In this document: positions 35,804-44,618 of the stretch, one piece after another | Layout of the letters: every line of letters starts with the position of its first letter | Numbering within the stretch: the first letter of the stretch is position 1 | NCBI RefSeq assembly: GCF_049651205.1 | Contig: NZ_JBASBR010000004.1 | Coordinates: 186,001 to 250,000, forward strand | Source: Castellaniella sp049651205 | Lineage (GTDB): Bacteria; Pseudomonadota; Gammaproteobacteria; Burkholderiales; Burkholderiaceae_B | Direction of reading: 5' to 3' | DNA length: 64,000 nt | Notes under the pieces: generated by a model | The model's database searches: none | What the model was told of the DNA's origin: nothing | What the model saw: the letters and a program-made list of their open reading frames with translations, nothing else | Program-made: the position numbers and the translations under genes

Positions 35804-38800
35804 TTAGGCCTGTGTCTGGGCAGGGATTTCGTGTGTCTCGTCCATCCAGTCAACGTTCTTCAGTTTGCGAACCACCACGAACTCATCGCGGTTGGATCCG
35901 ACAGTGCCGTAATAATTGAACCCGTAGGCCAGATGGGCATAGCCGCCAATCATGTGCGTGGGCTTGATCACAATGCGGGTAACCGAGTTATGAATGCCGC
36001 CTCGCTTCCCGGTGATCTCGGAGCCCGGCACATTGACGATTTTTTCCTGGGCGTGATACATCATGGTCATGCCCTCGGGCACCCGCTGGCTGACCACCGC
36101 CCGCGCCACCAGGGCGCCATTGACGTTAAAGACCTCGATCCAGTCGTTATCGACAATGCCCGCCTTGGCGGCATCGATCTCGGACATCCAGACAATCGGG
36201 CCACCACGTGACAGGGTGAGCATTATCAGGTTGTCGGAGTAGGTGGAGTGGATGCCCCATTTTTGGTGCGGTGTGATGAAGTTAAGCACCACATGGGGCT
36301 CGCCGTTACTGAACTGCTTGTCGAGCATCGGCTTGATGGTTTTTGTATCCACTGGTGGCCGGTACACACACAGTGCCTCGCCAAAGTCGCGCATCCAGGG
36401 GTGATCCTGATAGAGCTCCTGACGGCCGGTGAGCGTGCGCCAGGGGATCATTTCGTGCACATTGGTGTAGCCCGCGCTGTAGCTGACCTTGTCGGATTCG
36501 ATCCCCGACCAGGTGGGCGAGGTGAGAATCTTGCGCGGTTGCGCCTGGATATCGCGGAAGCGGATTTTCTCGTGCTCGCTGGAGCGCACCAGATGGGTGT
36601 GATCGCGCCCGGTTGATTTGGAGAGGGCCTCCCAGGCCTTGAGCGCCACATGGCCATTGGTTTCGGGCGCCAGGGTAAGCACCGTCTCGCAGGCATCGAT
36701 ATCCGTAAAAATGCGCGGCTGGCCCTGCCCTACCCCGGGCTCGCGCTCGGTGTAATTAAGCTTGCGCAAGAAATCGACTTCTTCTTTGGTATCCCACGAG
36801 ATGCCCTTGCCGCCATTGCCCAGCTTCTCGGCCAGCGGGCCCAGCGTAATAAAGCGCTTGTACAGATTTTTGTAGTCGCGATTTACCACCATCAGGTTGG
36901 GCATCGTCTTGCCCGGGATCGGCTGGCATTCGCCCTTGCGCCAGTCGCGAACCTCGTAGGGATCGGAGAGTTCTCCTGGCGAATCATGCTGCATGGGCTG
37001 CATGACGAGATCTTCGTCCGGAAGATCTGCGTCTGCGGCAAGCTCGGTGAATTTCTCGGCCAGCTGCTTGTAGATCTCCCAATCGCTGCGCGACTCCCAG
37101 ATGGGATCAACCGCCGCCGACAAGGGGTGGATGAACGGGTGCATGTCCGAGGTATTGAGATCATTTTTCTCGTACCAGGTGGCCGTAGGCAGCACGATGT
37201 CCGAGTACACACAGGTAGTGGACATACGAAAATCCAGCGTAACCAGCAGGTCGAGCTTGCCCTGAGGGGCTTCGTCGTGCCATTTGACCTCTTGAGGCCG
37301 GCTTTCGCCCATTTCGCCCAGATCCTTGCCCTGGACGCCGTGTTGCGTACCCAACAGATGCTTGAGGAAATATTCGTGCCCCTTGCCGGAAGACCCCAAA
37401 ATATTGGAGCGCCACACAAACAGGTTGCGGGGAAAATTCTCGGGGTTGTCCGGGTCTTCGCAGGCCAATTTCAAAGAACCGTCGGTCAAGCCCTTGACGA
37501 CGTAATCTTTGGGGTCTTGCCCGGCTGCCTGGGCATCTTGCACCACTTTAAGCGGATTGGCTTGCAGCTGCGGGGCAGTGGGCAACCAGCCCATGCGCTC
37601 GGCACGCACGTTCATGTCGATCAGCCCACCCTGGTATTTGGTGGGGTCGGCCAGTGGTGACAGAAGCTCGGAGACCTTCAGCTTCTCGTAGCGCCATTGA
37701 TCGGAGTGCGCGTAGAAAAACGAGGTGCCGTTCATGTGGCGTGGCGGGCGCAGCCAATCGAGCGCAAAGGTCAGCATCGTCCAGCCGGTTTGCGGGCGAA
37801 GTTTTTCTTGTCCCACATAGTGGCACCAGCCACCACCCGACTGACCCACACAGCCACACATGGAAACCAGATTGATGATGCCGCGATACGACATATCCAT
37901 GTGATACCAGTGATTGAGGCCGGCCCCAAGAATCACCATCGACTTGCCCTGGGTTTTGTCGGCGTTATCGGCAAACTGGCGCGCCACCGTGATGACCTGC
38001 TCGCGGGGCACACCCGTGATGCGCTCTTGCCAGGCCGGGGTGTAGGGGACATCGTCATCGAAGGAAGACGCGACGTTTTCGCCCCCCAAGCCACGGTCGA
38101 TACCGTAGTTGGCCACGAAAAGATCAAATACGGTGGCCACCAGCACTTCGCCTTCGGCAGTTTGTACACGCTTGACCGGCAACTGGCGCACCAACACTTC
38201 ATCGTGGTCGGTGCCCTTGAAGTAATCGTGGTGCACGCCGCCAAAATAGGGAAAAGCCACGGGAACGGCGTCGTCCCGGACATCCAGCAAGGACAGGCGC
38301 GGCTTGACAGCCTGGCCCCGCGCATCTTTGAGTTCGAGGTTCCATTTGCCGGCGTCCTCACCCTCTTTTTGGCCCCAACGAAAGCCGATGGAGCCCTGGG
38401 GGACAATCCAATCACCGGTGTTTTCGTCACAAGCGACGGTTTTCCATTCGGGGTTGTTTTGCTGGCCCAGACGGTCGGTGAAATCGGCAGCCCGCAGCTT
38501 GCGATCCGGCACGTAGTGATCGCCCTGACGCACCAGCCGAACCAGGAAAGGCATATCGGTGTACTGGCGGCAGTATTGGTCGAAATATGCGCTTTTTCCG
38601 GCCAGGTGAAACTCTTTGAGCACCACATGGCCCATGGCCAGGGCCAAGGCGGCGTCGGTACCCTGCTTGGGATGGATCCAGAGATCGCCAAACTTTGCAC
38701 CCTCGGCGTAATCCGGGAAAACCGAAATAACCTTGGCACCCCGATAACGCGCTTCGACCATGAAGTGGGCATCGGGTGTACGCGTTTGCGGCACATTGGA

Positions 38801-39559
38801 GCCCCACAGCATGATGAAGGTGGAGTTATACCAATCGGCGGATTCGCTGACGTCGGTTTGCTCGCCCCAGGTTTGCGGGCTGGAGGGGGGCAGATCACAG
38901 TACCAGTCGTAGAAGCTGAGCAGGGACCCACCCAGCAGCGACAGATAACGGCTGCCCGAGGCGTAGGAGATCATGGACATGGCCGGAATCGGCGAGAACC
39001 CCGCGATGCGATCAGGCCCGTAACGCTTGATGGTGTAGATATTGGCCGCAGCGATGATCTCGTTGACCTCATCCCAATTGGATCGCACAAAGCCGCCCAA
39101 GCCCCGCATCGATTTATAGGACGCGGCTTTCTCGGGATCGGAGACGATGGACTCCCAGGCCTGAACCGGCCCCAGCGACTGGCGCTGCTCGCGCCACATC
39201 CGTGCCAGCCGGCCACGCAACATGGGATATTTGACCCGGTTGGCGCTGTACAGGTACCACGAGAACGTGGCGCCCCGCGGACAGCCACGGGGCTCGTGGT
39301 TGGGCATGTCAGGGCGGGTTCTGGGGTAGTCGGTTTGCTGGGTTTCCCAGGTAACAATGCCGCCTTTTACGTAGATTTTCCAGGAACAGGAGCCCGTGCA
39401 GTTGACCCCGTGTGTGGAGCGGACAATTTTGTCGTGCTGCCAGCGATTGCGATAGGCTTCTTCCCAGGTGCGATCTTCGTGCACCACAGTGCCATGCCCA
39501 TTGGAAAACGGCTCTTTCGGACGGGAAAAATATTTCAGGCGATCAATGAAATGGCTCAC
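35804..39559 (-). CDS. narG: Respiratory nitrate reductase alpha subunit (bis-MGD)
   Basis: Catalytic subunit that reduces nitrate to nitrite in the cytoplasm. The N-terminal 4Fe-4S site has His50 in place of the first Cys, with Cys54 and Cys58 (STHGVNCTGSCSW), and GCPRGATFSW supplies the last ligand region. WGSNVPQTRTPDAHF lies in the molybdenum-ligand region. 1251 residues, normal. GTG start with GGAG eight bases upstream. There is no Tat signal, as expected for the cytoplasm-facing enzyme. Confidence 0.98.
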   Translation of the reverse strand: MSHFIDRLKYFSRPKEPFSNGHGTVVHEDRTWEEAYRNRWQHDKIVRSTHGVNCTGSCSWKIYVKGGIVTWETQQTDYPRTRPDMPNHEPRGCPRGATFSWYLYSANRVKYPMLRGRLARMWREQRQSLGPVQAWESIVSDPEKAASYKSMRGLGGFVRSNWDEVNEIIAAANIYTIKRYGPDRIAGFSPIPAMSMISYASGSRYLSLLGGSLLSFYDWYCDLPPSSPQTWGEQTDVSESADWYNSTFIMLWGSNVPQTRTPDAHFMVEARYRGAKVISVFPDYAEGAKFGDLWIHPKQGTDAALALAMGHVVLKEFHLAGKSAYFDQYCRQYTDMPFLVRLVRQGDHYVPDRKLRAADFTDRLGQQNNPEWKTVACDENTGDWIVPQGSIGFRWGQKEGEDAGKWNLELKDARGQAVKPRLSLLDVRDDAVPVAFPYFGGVHHDYFKGTDHDEVLVRQLPVKRVQTAEGEVLVATVFDLFVANYGIDRGLGGENVASSFDDDVPYTPAWQERITGVPREQVITVARQFADNADKTQGKSMVILGAGLNHWYHMDMSYRGIINLVSMCGCVGQSGGGWCHYVGQEKLRPQTGWTMLTFALDWLRPPRHMNGTSFFYAHSDQWRYEKLKVSELLSPLADPTKYQGGLIDMNVRAERMGWLPTAPQLQANPLKVVQDAQAAGQDPKDYVVKGLTDGSLKLACEDPDNPENFPRNLFVWRSNILGSSGKGHEYFLKHLLGTQHGVQGKDLGEMGESRPQEVKWHDEAPQGKLDLLVTLDFRMSTTCVYSDIVLPTATWYEKNDLNTSDMHPFIHPLSAAVDPIWESRSDWEIYKQLAEKFTELAADADLPDEDLVMQPMQHDSPGELSDPYEVRDWRKGECQPIPGKTMPNLMVVNRDYKNLYKRFITLGPLAEKLGNGGKGISWDTKEEVDFLRKLNYTEREPGVGQGQPRIFTDIDACETVLTLAPETNGHVALKAWEALSKSTGRDHTHLVRSSEHEKIRFRDIQAQPRKILTSPTWSGIESDKVSYSAGYTNVHEMIPWRTLTGRQELYQDHPWMRDFGEALCVYRPPVDTKTIKPMLDKQFSNGEPHVVLNFITPHQKWGIHSTYSDNLIMLTLSRGGPIVWMSEIDAAKAGIVDNDWIEVFNVNGALVARAVVSQRVPEGMTMMYHAQEKIVNVPGSEITGKRGGIHNSVTRIVIKPTHMIGGYAHLAYGFNYYGTVGSNRDEFVVVRKLKNVDWMDETHEIPAQTQA

Positions 39560-39640
39560 GATGATGGCTCCGTTGGAAAGAATTCTAAAAATGCCGGCCG
39601 TGCCACCACACCCAGGTGAGGACAGGCCCAGAAGACGTGT

Positions 39641-41056
39641 TCAGCAGGGGATCTCCGCCTCGCGCCGGGCATAAAACCACCAGGTCACGGCAATGGAGAT
39701 TGCATAAAACACAATGAAAAAAACCAGGGCGGCGTCTGCACCGCCGGTGAGATCAAAGGACGTGCCAAAGCTTTTGGGGATGAAAAAGCCGCCATAGGCC
39801 CCCATGGCACCACTGAATCCCAACACTGCGGCGGATTCTTTGGCACCTTCGGCTTCGGCGTTGACGGGGGATCCGGCGGCATGCCGACGCTGCGCCAGCG
39901 TATTGAAAATGACCGGAATCATGGCAAAGGTAGATCCATTGCCGATACCCGTGAGGAAAAACAGGAACAGAAACGACAGCAAAAACCCTGGGAAACTACC
40001 GGCCGACTGGCCGCCCGGCAATGAAAGCATCACACCCACCACACCCAGCACCATCCAGAAAAATGTCCAGAAGGTAACCCGGGCCCCACCCAGACGATCG
40101 GACAGCCAGCCGCCAAAGGGCCGCGCCATGGCCCCTACCAAAGGCCCAAGCCAGGCGTACTGCAAAGGACGGATATCCGGGTACAGATATTTGATGAGCA
40201 ACGGAAAACCGGCAGAAAACCCGATAAATGAGCCAAAGGTACCCAGATAAAGGAAGCACATGATCCAGTTGTGCCGGCGCTTGAAGATGACGGCCTGCTC
40301 GGAGAAAGACGCTTTGGCTGTGGCGATATCATGCATCCCCACCCAGGCCAGCATGGATACGACGATGATGAACGGCACCCAGATAAAGGCAGCGTTTTGA
40401 GCCCAGACCTCGGCGGGACCGCCATGGGCACCAGACAGCGTGGCCATCTGCGAGCCACCCGCCCAGGGCCCCAGAACACCCATGGTGATCACCAGAGGAG
40501 CCAAAAACTGCACCGAAGACACGCCCAGATTGCCCAGCCCGGCATTTAGCCCCAGGGCAGAGCCCTTGCGCTCTTTGGGAAAGAAAAAGCTGATATTGGA
40601 CATGGACGAGGAAAAATTGCCTCCGCCCAGACCGCACAACAAAGCCAGCATCAGCATGGTTGAATACGGGGTGGTGGGGTCTTGTACGGCGATACCCACC
40701 CCAATGGTGGGTAGCAACAGGCTGGCTGTGGTGAGAGCCGTCCAGCGACGGCCACCAAAAACGGGCACCATGAACGAATAAAAGATGCGCAGCGTGGCAC
40801 CGGACAAGGCAGGCAGTGCAGCCAGCCAGAACAGCTGGTTTTCGGTGTACTTAAACCCTAAATTGGGTAGATTGACGGCAACGACACTCCACATTTGCCA
40901 CACGGCAAAGGCGAGAAACAAAGCCGGGATGGAGATCCAGAGATTGACGTTGGCAATTGCCCGACCCTCTTGCGCCCAAAACTCTTGGTCTTCAGGGGTC
41001 CAGACAGTGAGGACACGACGCCTTTTACGTGCGGGAACGTCAGGGGGAGAGCTCAT
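39641..41056 (-). CDS. narK: NarK nitrate/nitrite transporter
   Basis: MFS carrier that imports nitrate and/or exports nitrite. Twelve helices; conserved arginine region RIFYSFMVPVFGGRRW, first nitrate-signature GLGGGNFSSSMSNISFFFP with GLNAGLGNLGVS, and FGGWLSDRLGG. 471 residues, one carrier domain pair only, not the NarK1-NarK2 fusion found in some relatives. Antiporter or symporter type is not settled. First gene of the nar operon; GGAG eight bases before the ATG and an FNR box upstream. Confidence 0.94.
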   Translation of the reverse strand: MSSPPDVPARKRRRVLTVWTPEDQEFWAQEGRAIANVNLWISIPALFLAFAVWQMWSVVAVNLPNLGFKYTENQLFWLAALPALSGATLRIFYSFMVPVFGGRRWTALTTASLLLPTIGVGIAVQDPTTPYSTMLMLALLCGLGGGNFSSSMSNISFFFPKERKGSALGLNAGLGNLGVSSVQFLAPLVITMGVLGPWAGGSQMATLSGAHGGPAEVWAQNAAFIWVPFIIVVSMLAWVGMHDIATAKASFSEQAVIFKRRHNWIMCFLYLGTFGSFIGFSAGFPLLIKYLYPDIRPLQYAWLGPLVGAMARPFGGWLSDRLGGARVTFWTFFWMVLGVVGVMLSLPGGQSAGSFPGFLLSFLFLFFLTGIGNGSTFAMIPVIFNTLAQRRHAAGSPVNAEAEGAKESAAVLGFSGAMGAYGGFFIPKSFGTSFDLTGGADAALVFFIVFYAISIAVTWWFYARREAEIPC

Positions 41057-41086
41057 GCGCAGGACTCCAAGGCCAAGAACCCTGAC

Positions 41087-41128
41087 ACAATAAACCCCAC
41101 AGACAACAAGGATGATGATCTAGATCAA
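41087..41128 (-). promoter_or_regulatory. FNR-dependent class II promoter of the nar operon
   Basis: On the minus strand TTGAT-CTAG-ATCAT (41128-41115) matches the FNR/Anr box TTGAT-N4-ATCAA in 9 of 10 fixed positions. A -10-like TATTGT lies at 41092-41087. The box centre is 32 bases from the -10 centre, which puts it at -41.5 for a start near 41080. This is the classic activator geometry for oxygen-controlled nar genes. Confidence 0.85.
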
Positions 41129-41137
41129 ATCATTGCT

Positions 41138-41149
41138 TGTTTGCAAACA
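41138..41149. repeat. 12-bp palindrome upstream of the FNR box
   Basis: TGTTTG followed by CAAACA, a perfect palindrome ten bases beyond the FNR box on the narK-distal side. It could be a second regulator site for the nar promoter or chance. The remainder of 41150-41283 shows no gene. Confidence 0.45.
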
Positions 41150-41283
41150 GCCTGTATCTATAGGGGAAACCAGGGCCGCGTGATCTGACAAAGCCTAGTC
41201 AGTATAAGGGTCTTACCGCACGGATGACCAGACCAATGAACCCTAGCTCACAGGCGAAGCATCAGCAGAAAAGATTTGGATCC

Positions 41284-41312
41284 AAAAAAAACCGCGCCCT
41301 TGAGGGCGCGGT
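41284..41312 (-). terminator. Rho-independent terminator of serA
   Basis: On the minus strand a 10-bp perfect GC-rich stem (ACCGCGCCCT with AGGGCGCGGT, two-base loop or a slightly opened one) is followed by eight T residues. It lies 20 bp after the serA stop and separates serA from the narK promoter region. Confidence 0.92.
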
Positions 41313-41332
41313 GAGCTGGCGACAAAGCGCGA

Positions 41333-42532
41333 TCAGACGCGGTCGCAGCGGATGGTGATGGGGTGGCGGCGCAGGCCCTCGACAACTTGATCAGTGACTT
41401 CACCATCGACGTCGGTGATGGCATAGCCAATCTTGCCCCGGGTTTGCAGCTGCTGGCTGACAATATTGAGGCCAAACTCGCCCATCAAATTGCTGAGCGC
41501 ACCCATGGCACCGGGCACGTTTTGGTGGATATGGATGATCCGCGCGGTGCCTGCCTGCTCGTGGTAGGCGATTTCGGGGAAATTGACTGCCCCTTTGGTG
41601 GTGCCACTGCTGACAAAACGTCTGAGCTTCTCGGCCACTTCGCGGCCGATGTTTTCCTGGGACTCTTGGGTGCTACCACCAATGTGTGGGGTAAGAATAA
41701 CGTTTTGCATGCCACGCAACGGGCTGTCCAGGCCTTCGTCGCGGCTTTTGGGCTCAGTGGGAAACACATCGATGGCTGCACCGGACAAATGCCCCGACTT
41801 AAGCGCCTTTTGCAGCGCGGGAATATCGACCACTGTGCCGCGCGAGGCGTTGATCAGGATGCTGCCTGGCTTCATGGCGGCAATGGCCTCGGCATTCATC
41901 AGATTGGTGGTGTCTTTGCCACCCGGCACGTGCAAGGTGACGACATCTGCCTGACCGAGGAATTTCTTGAGGGAAGTGGTGGCGTGAGCATTCCCCAAGG
42001 GAAGCTTGGCTTCGATATCGTGATACAGCACCCGCATGCCAAAGGACTCGGCCAGGATGCCTACTTGCGAACCGATATTGCCATAGCCGACAATACCCAA
42101 TGTCTTGCCACGGGCCTCGTAGGCACCTTCGGCCGTTTTGTCCCAGAAGCCCCCGTGGACACGTGCATTTTTCTCGGGGATACGGCGCAGCAACAAAATG
42201 GCCTCGCCCAAGACAAGCTCGGCCACCGAGCGCGTATTGGAAAACGGTGCATTAAAGACAGGAACCCCCCGCATAGCGGCGGTTTCGAGGTCTACTTGAT
42301 TAGTGCCGATACAAAAGCAGCCAATGGCACGAAGCTCGGGAAGTGCGGACAGCACAGCCTGATCGAGATGCGTCCGAGACCGGATGCCCACTACCTGTGC
42401 GCCTTGAAGCGCGTTGTGCAAAGCGTCTCCGGTGAGTGCGCCTGTATGGGTGATGACTTCGTCAAAACCCGCGGCCACAAAGACTTCTTTGGCGCTGGCA
42501 TGGATGTTTTCGAACAGAACGATGCGTGCCAT
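41333..42532 (-). CDS. serA: D-3-phosphoglycerate dehydrogenase
   Basis: First enzyme of serine synthesis. NAD-binding GIVGYGNIGSQ, catalytic-region NASRGTVVD, DVFPTEP and TPHIGGSTQESQ, and a C-terminal ACT domain (AGTARIIHIHQNVPGAMG, quoted in part) for serine feedback. 399 residues, the E. coli-type short SerA. ATG 42532 (MARIVLF) has AAGGA upstream; the frame's 29 extra codons are not family-like. A clear terminator follows. Confidence 0.95.
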   Translation of the reverse strand: MARIVLFENIHASAKEVFVAAGFDEVITHTGALTGDALHNALQGAQVVGIRSRTHLDQAVLSALPELRAIGCFCIGTNQVDLETAAMRGVPVFNAPFSNTRSVAELVLGEAILLLRRIPEKNARVHGGFWDKTAEGAYEARGKTLGIVGYGNIGSQVGILAESFGMRVLYHDIEAKLPLGNAHATTSLKKFLGQADVVTLHVPGGKDTTNLMNAEAIAAMKPGSILINASRGTVVDIPALQKALKSGHLSGAAIDVFPTEPKSRDEGLDSPLRGMQNVILTPHIGGSTQESQENIGREVAEKLRRFVSSGTTKGAVNFPEIAYHEQAGTARIIHIHQNVPGAMGALSNLMGEFGLNIVSQQLQTRGKIGYAITDVDGEVTDQVVEGLRRHPITIRCDRV

Positions 42533-42615
42533 CTTGATCCTTCTCAAGCAATGAAAAACATCCATTGTGCGATATTTCCACGCAGCCGTCAGGGTCATCC
42601 CTGATGGAAGCAGGG

Positions 42616-44532
42616 TCAAATGATGGCAGAAGGGGCGATAACCAGCCGGTTTCGACCCTGTGCCTTGGCCTGATAGAGGCTCTCATCGGCCCGCCGAAAG
42701 AGGCTGACTGCTGTGTCACCAGGCTGCCAGCTGGCCAGCCCCGCGCTGAGTGTGAGCGAAATCGTCGCGCCATTAGGTAGCGCGATGGTCTGTGCGTGCA
42801 CATGTGCCAGCACCCGCATCACCAGCGCCTGGGCATCAGACACTGTCGTATGGGGCAACAACGCAACAAACTCTTCGCCGCCAAACCGCGCCAGCACATC
42901 AGACTGGCGTCGCAGCAGGTTGCGCAACACCTCGGCCACCCACTTCAGCACCTCATCGCCGGCATCATGACCATGCTGGTCGTTGACGCGTTTGAAGTGA
43001 TCGAGGTCAAACACCACAAAGGTGATCTGCGGCTCTGGTGTCGGTTTAACATGGCTGAGCAACTCATCCAGAGACTCATCCAGCCCGCGGCGATTGAGCA
43101 GCCCTGTCAGCGGATCAATGCGGGCTAGCTCGCGCAGCTGGCGGTTGGCCTGCTGCAAGGCCACCATCGTAGAGCGCAAATCGGCGGTTCTGGACTGGAC
43201 TTCCTGCTGCAGGGAGCTGCGGGCCGAAGACTCGATCTTCAGGGCATGATCCAACAGCCCGCGCAATTGGATGACCTCGGCATACGTCAGCAAAAAAACC
43301 TGGCTGCCGGCGGCAATCTGCACCCAGCGCTGTTGTGCCATAAAGCCGGGCATATAGCCAAACACAGCCAGCCCGTAAAACAGGAACCCGGCATAAAGTA
43401 CCAGCCAGGAGGCCACATACCAACGCGCATCCTGATGGCCCAATCTGGCCTGTGCCACACCCACCCCCAGCATGGCCAGCATGCTGACCAGGGCATATGC
43501 GGTATTGACCTTGATGATGACCGGATAAGCCACCCAGAAGCTGGCTACCAGAAGCACCAGACCGATGCCTGCCAACCCCCAAATGCAGTAGTGCTGCCAT
43601 CCCGACCGAGCCGTGACGCCCAGAAAGCATCGGGTAAAGAGCAAGAGGCTGAGCAGGGCAAGAACCTCGGTAACCGGCACCGCGACATTAGCCAGCCAGG
43701 GCGACGCCGGCCACAGGTACTGAAAACTGAGGCCCGACATGGACGCCAGGAAAAGCCCCACACAGATGATGTAGAGCGCATTGAACAGCGGTTGCGGGAT
43801 CTTCAGGCGCACAAACAGCGTGAGGTTGAACATGGCCAGCAACAACACAGCGCCGATAAACATGCCCAATGCCAGGCTTTGATCCTGGGTCTGGGCCAGT
43901 GCGGCCTCGGCGGTATACAGCGACAAGGGAATATTGATGGCACCGTTGCTGCGCACCCGAATCACCACGCCCAGCGATTCTCCGGGTAAAAAGTCCAATG
44001 GCAACATCAACAGATGATGGGCAACCGGCCGTGCGTCAAAAGGGCGGGCATCACCCATCTGCCGGGCACCCACCAGAACGGGAGGCGCGTCGGATCCCGG
44101 ATCCAGCTGGTACACCCAGACATCCACGTTATCCAGCAAGGGATAATCCAGTTGCAGAAACCAGCTGCGTGCCACGGGGTCGGTGTTACGCAGGGGCACG
44201 TATACCCAGTACGCCGTCTTGGTATGTGTAAAAACCAACTGATCTGCATCACGGCGCTGGATAGGCCAACGGCCGCTGAGAAAATCCTGGGGGCTGAGGG
44301 CTTGTTTTTCGTCCTGGGCAAAGCACACCTGGGACAACGAGGCAATCTGTGGCTGAACCGCAGACACATTGCGGATCGGGCAGACCGCAGCCAGCGGCTG
44401 GGCCAGTGCGGCACCAGAAACAAGCAACCCCGAGAAGGCCAGCAACAGCCCTGTGAAATACACACGCAGCCAGGTGGTCAACGATGCTCCTTGAAACAGA
44501 ACAGGGGTATGCTGCATCAAAGCATTATGCAT
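42616..44532 (-). CDS. Membrane 7TMR-DISM diguanylate cyclase
   Basis: A signal peptide (VSGAALAQ end), a periplasmic 7TMR-DISMED2-like sensor domain, seven helices, a coiled coil and a C-terminal GGDEF domain. The active site reads LARFGGEEFVALL, and RQSD five residues before it is a proper RxxD inhibitory site, so an active, product-inhibited cyclase is expected. DISM sensors often bind carbohydrates; the ligand here is unknown. ATG 44532 is chosen; GTG 44550 and ATG 44517 are alternatives without better ribosome sites. Confidence 0.88.
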   Translation of the reverse strand: MHNALMQHTPVLFQGASLTTWLRVYFTGLLLAFSGLLVSGAALAQPLAAVCPIRNVSAVQPQIASLSQVCFAQDEKQALSPQDFLSGRWPIQRRDADQLVFTHTKTAYWVYVPLRNTDPVARSWFLQLDYPLLDNVDVWVYQLDPGSDAPPVLVGARQMGDARPFDARPVAHHLLMLPLDFLPGESLGVVIRVRSNGAINIPLSLYTAEAALAQTQDQSLALGMFIGAVLLLAMFNLTLFVRLKIPQPLFNALYIICVGLFLASMSGLSFQYLWPASPWLANVAVPVTEVLALLSLLLFTRCFLGVTARSGWQHYCIWGLAGIGLVLLVASFWVAYPVIIKVNTAYALVSMLAMLGVGVAQARLGHQDARWYVASWLVLYAGFLFYGLAVFGYMPGFMAQQRWVQIAAGSQVFLLTYAEVIQLRGLLDHALKIESSARSSLQQEVQSRTADLRSTMVALQQANRQLRELARIDPLTGLLNRRGLDESLDELLSHVKPTPEPQITFVVFDLDHFKRVNDQHGHDAGDEVLKWVAEVLRNLLRRQSDVLARFGGEEFVALLPHTTVSDAQALVMRVLAHVHAQTIALPNGATISLTLSAGLASWQPGDTAVSLFRRADESLYQAKAQGRNRLVIAPSAII

Positions 44533-44618
44533 GGGAACCGTCTCTGGCACGATACATCAAGTCGCATGTTAGGCTAAAGAGTTTCCAGGATTCATCAATT
44601 TTTCGCACGGATTTGTTC

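Noticed and set aside
34410..35807. 465-codon open frame on the plus strand
   Set aside because: Antisense to narH, whose cysteine clusters fix the coding strand.
37697..39619. 640-codon open frame on the plus strand
   Set aside because: It is antisense to narG, which has all family motifs. The composition is typical of GC-rich shadow frames and no motif is recognisable.
41363..42604. 413-codon open frame on the plus strand
   Set aside because: Antisense shadow of serA; serA has clear NAD and ACT domains.
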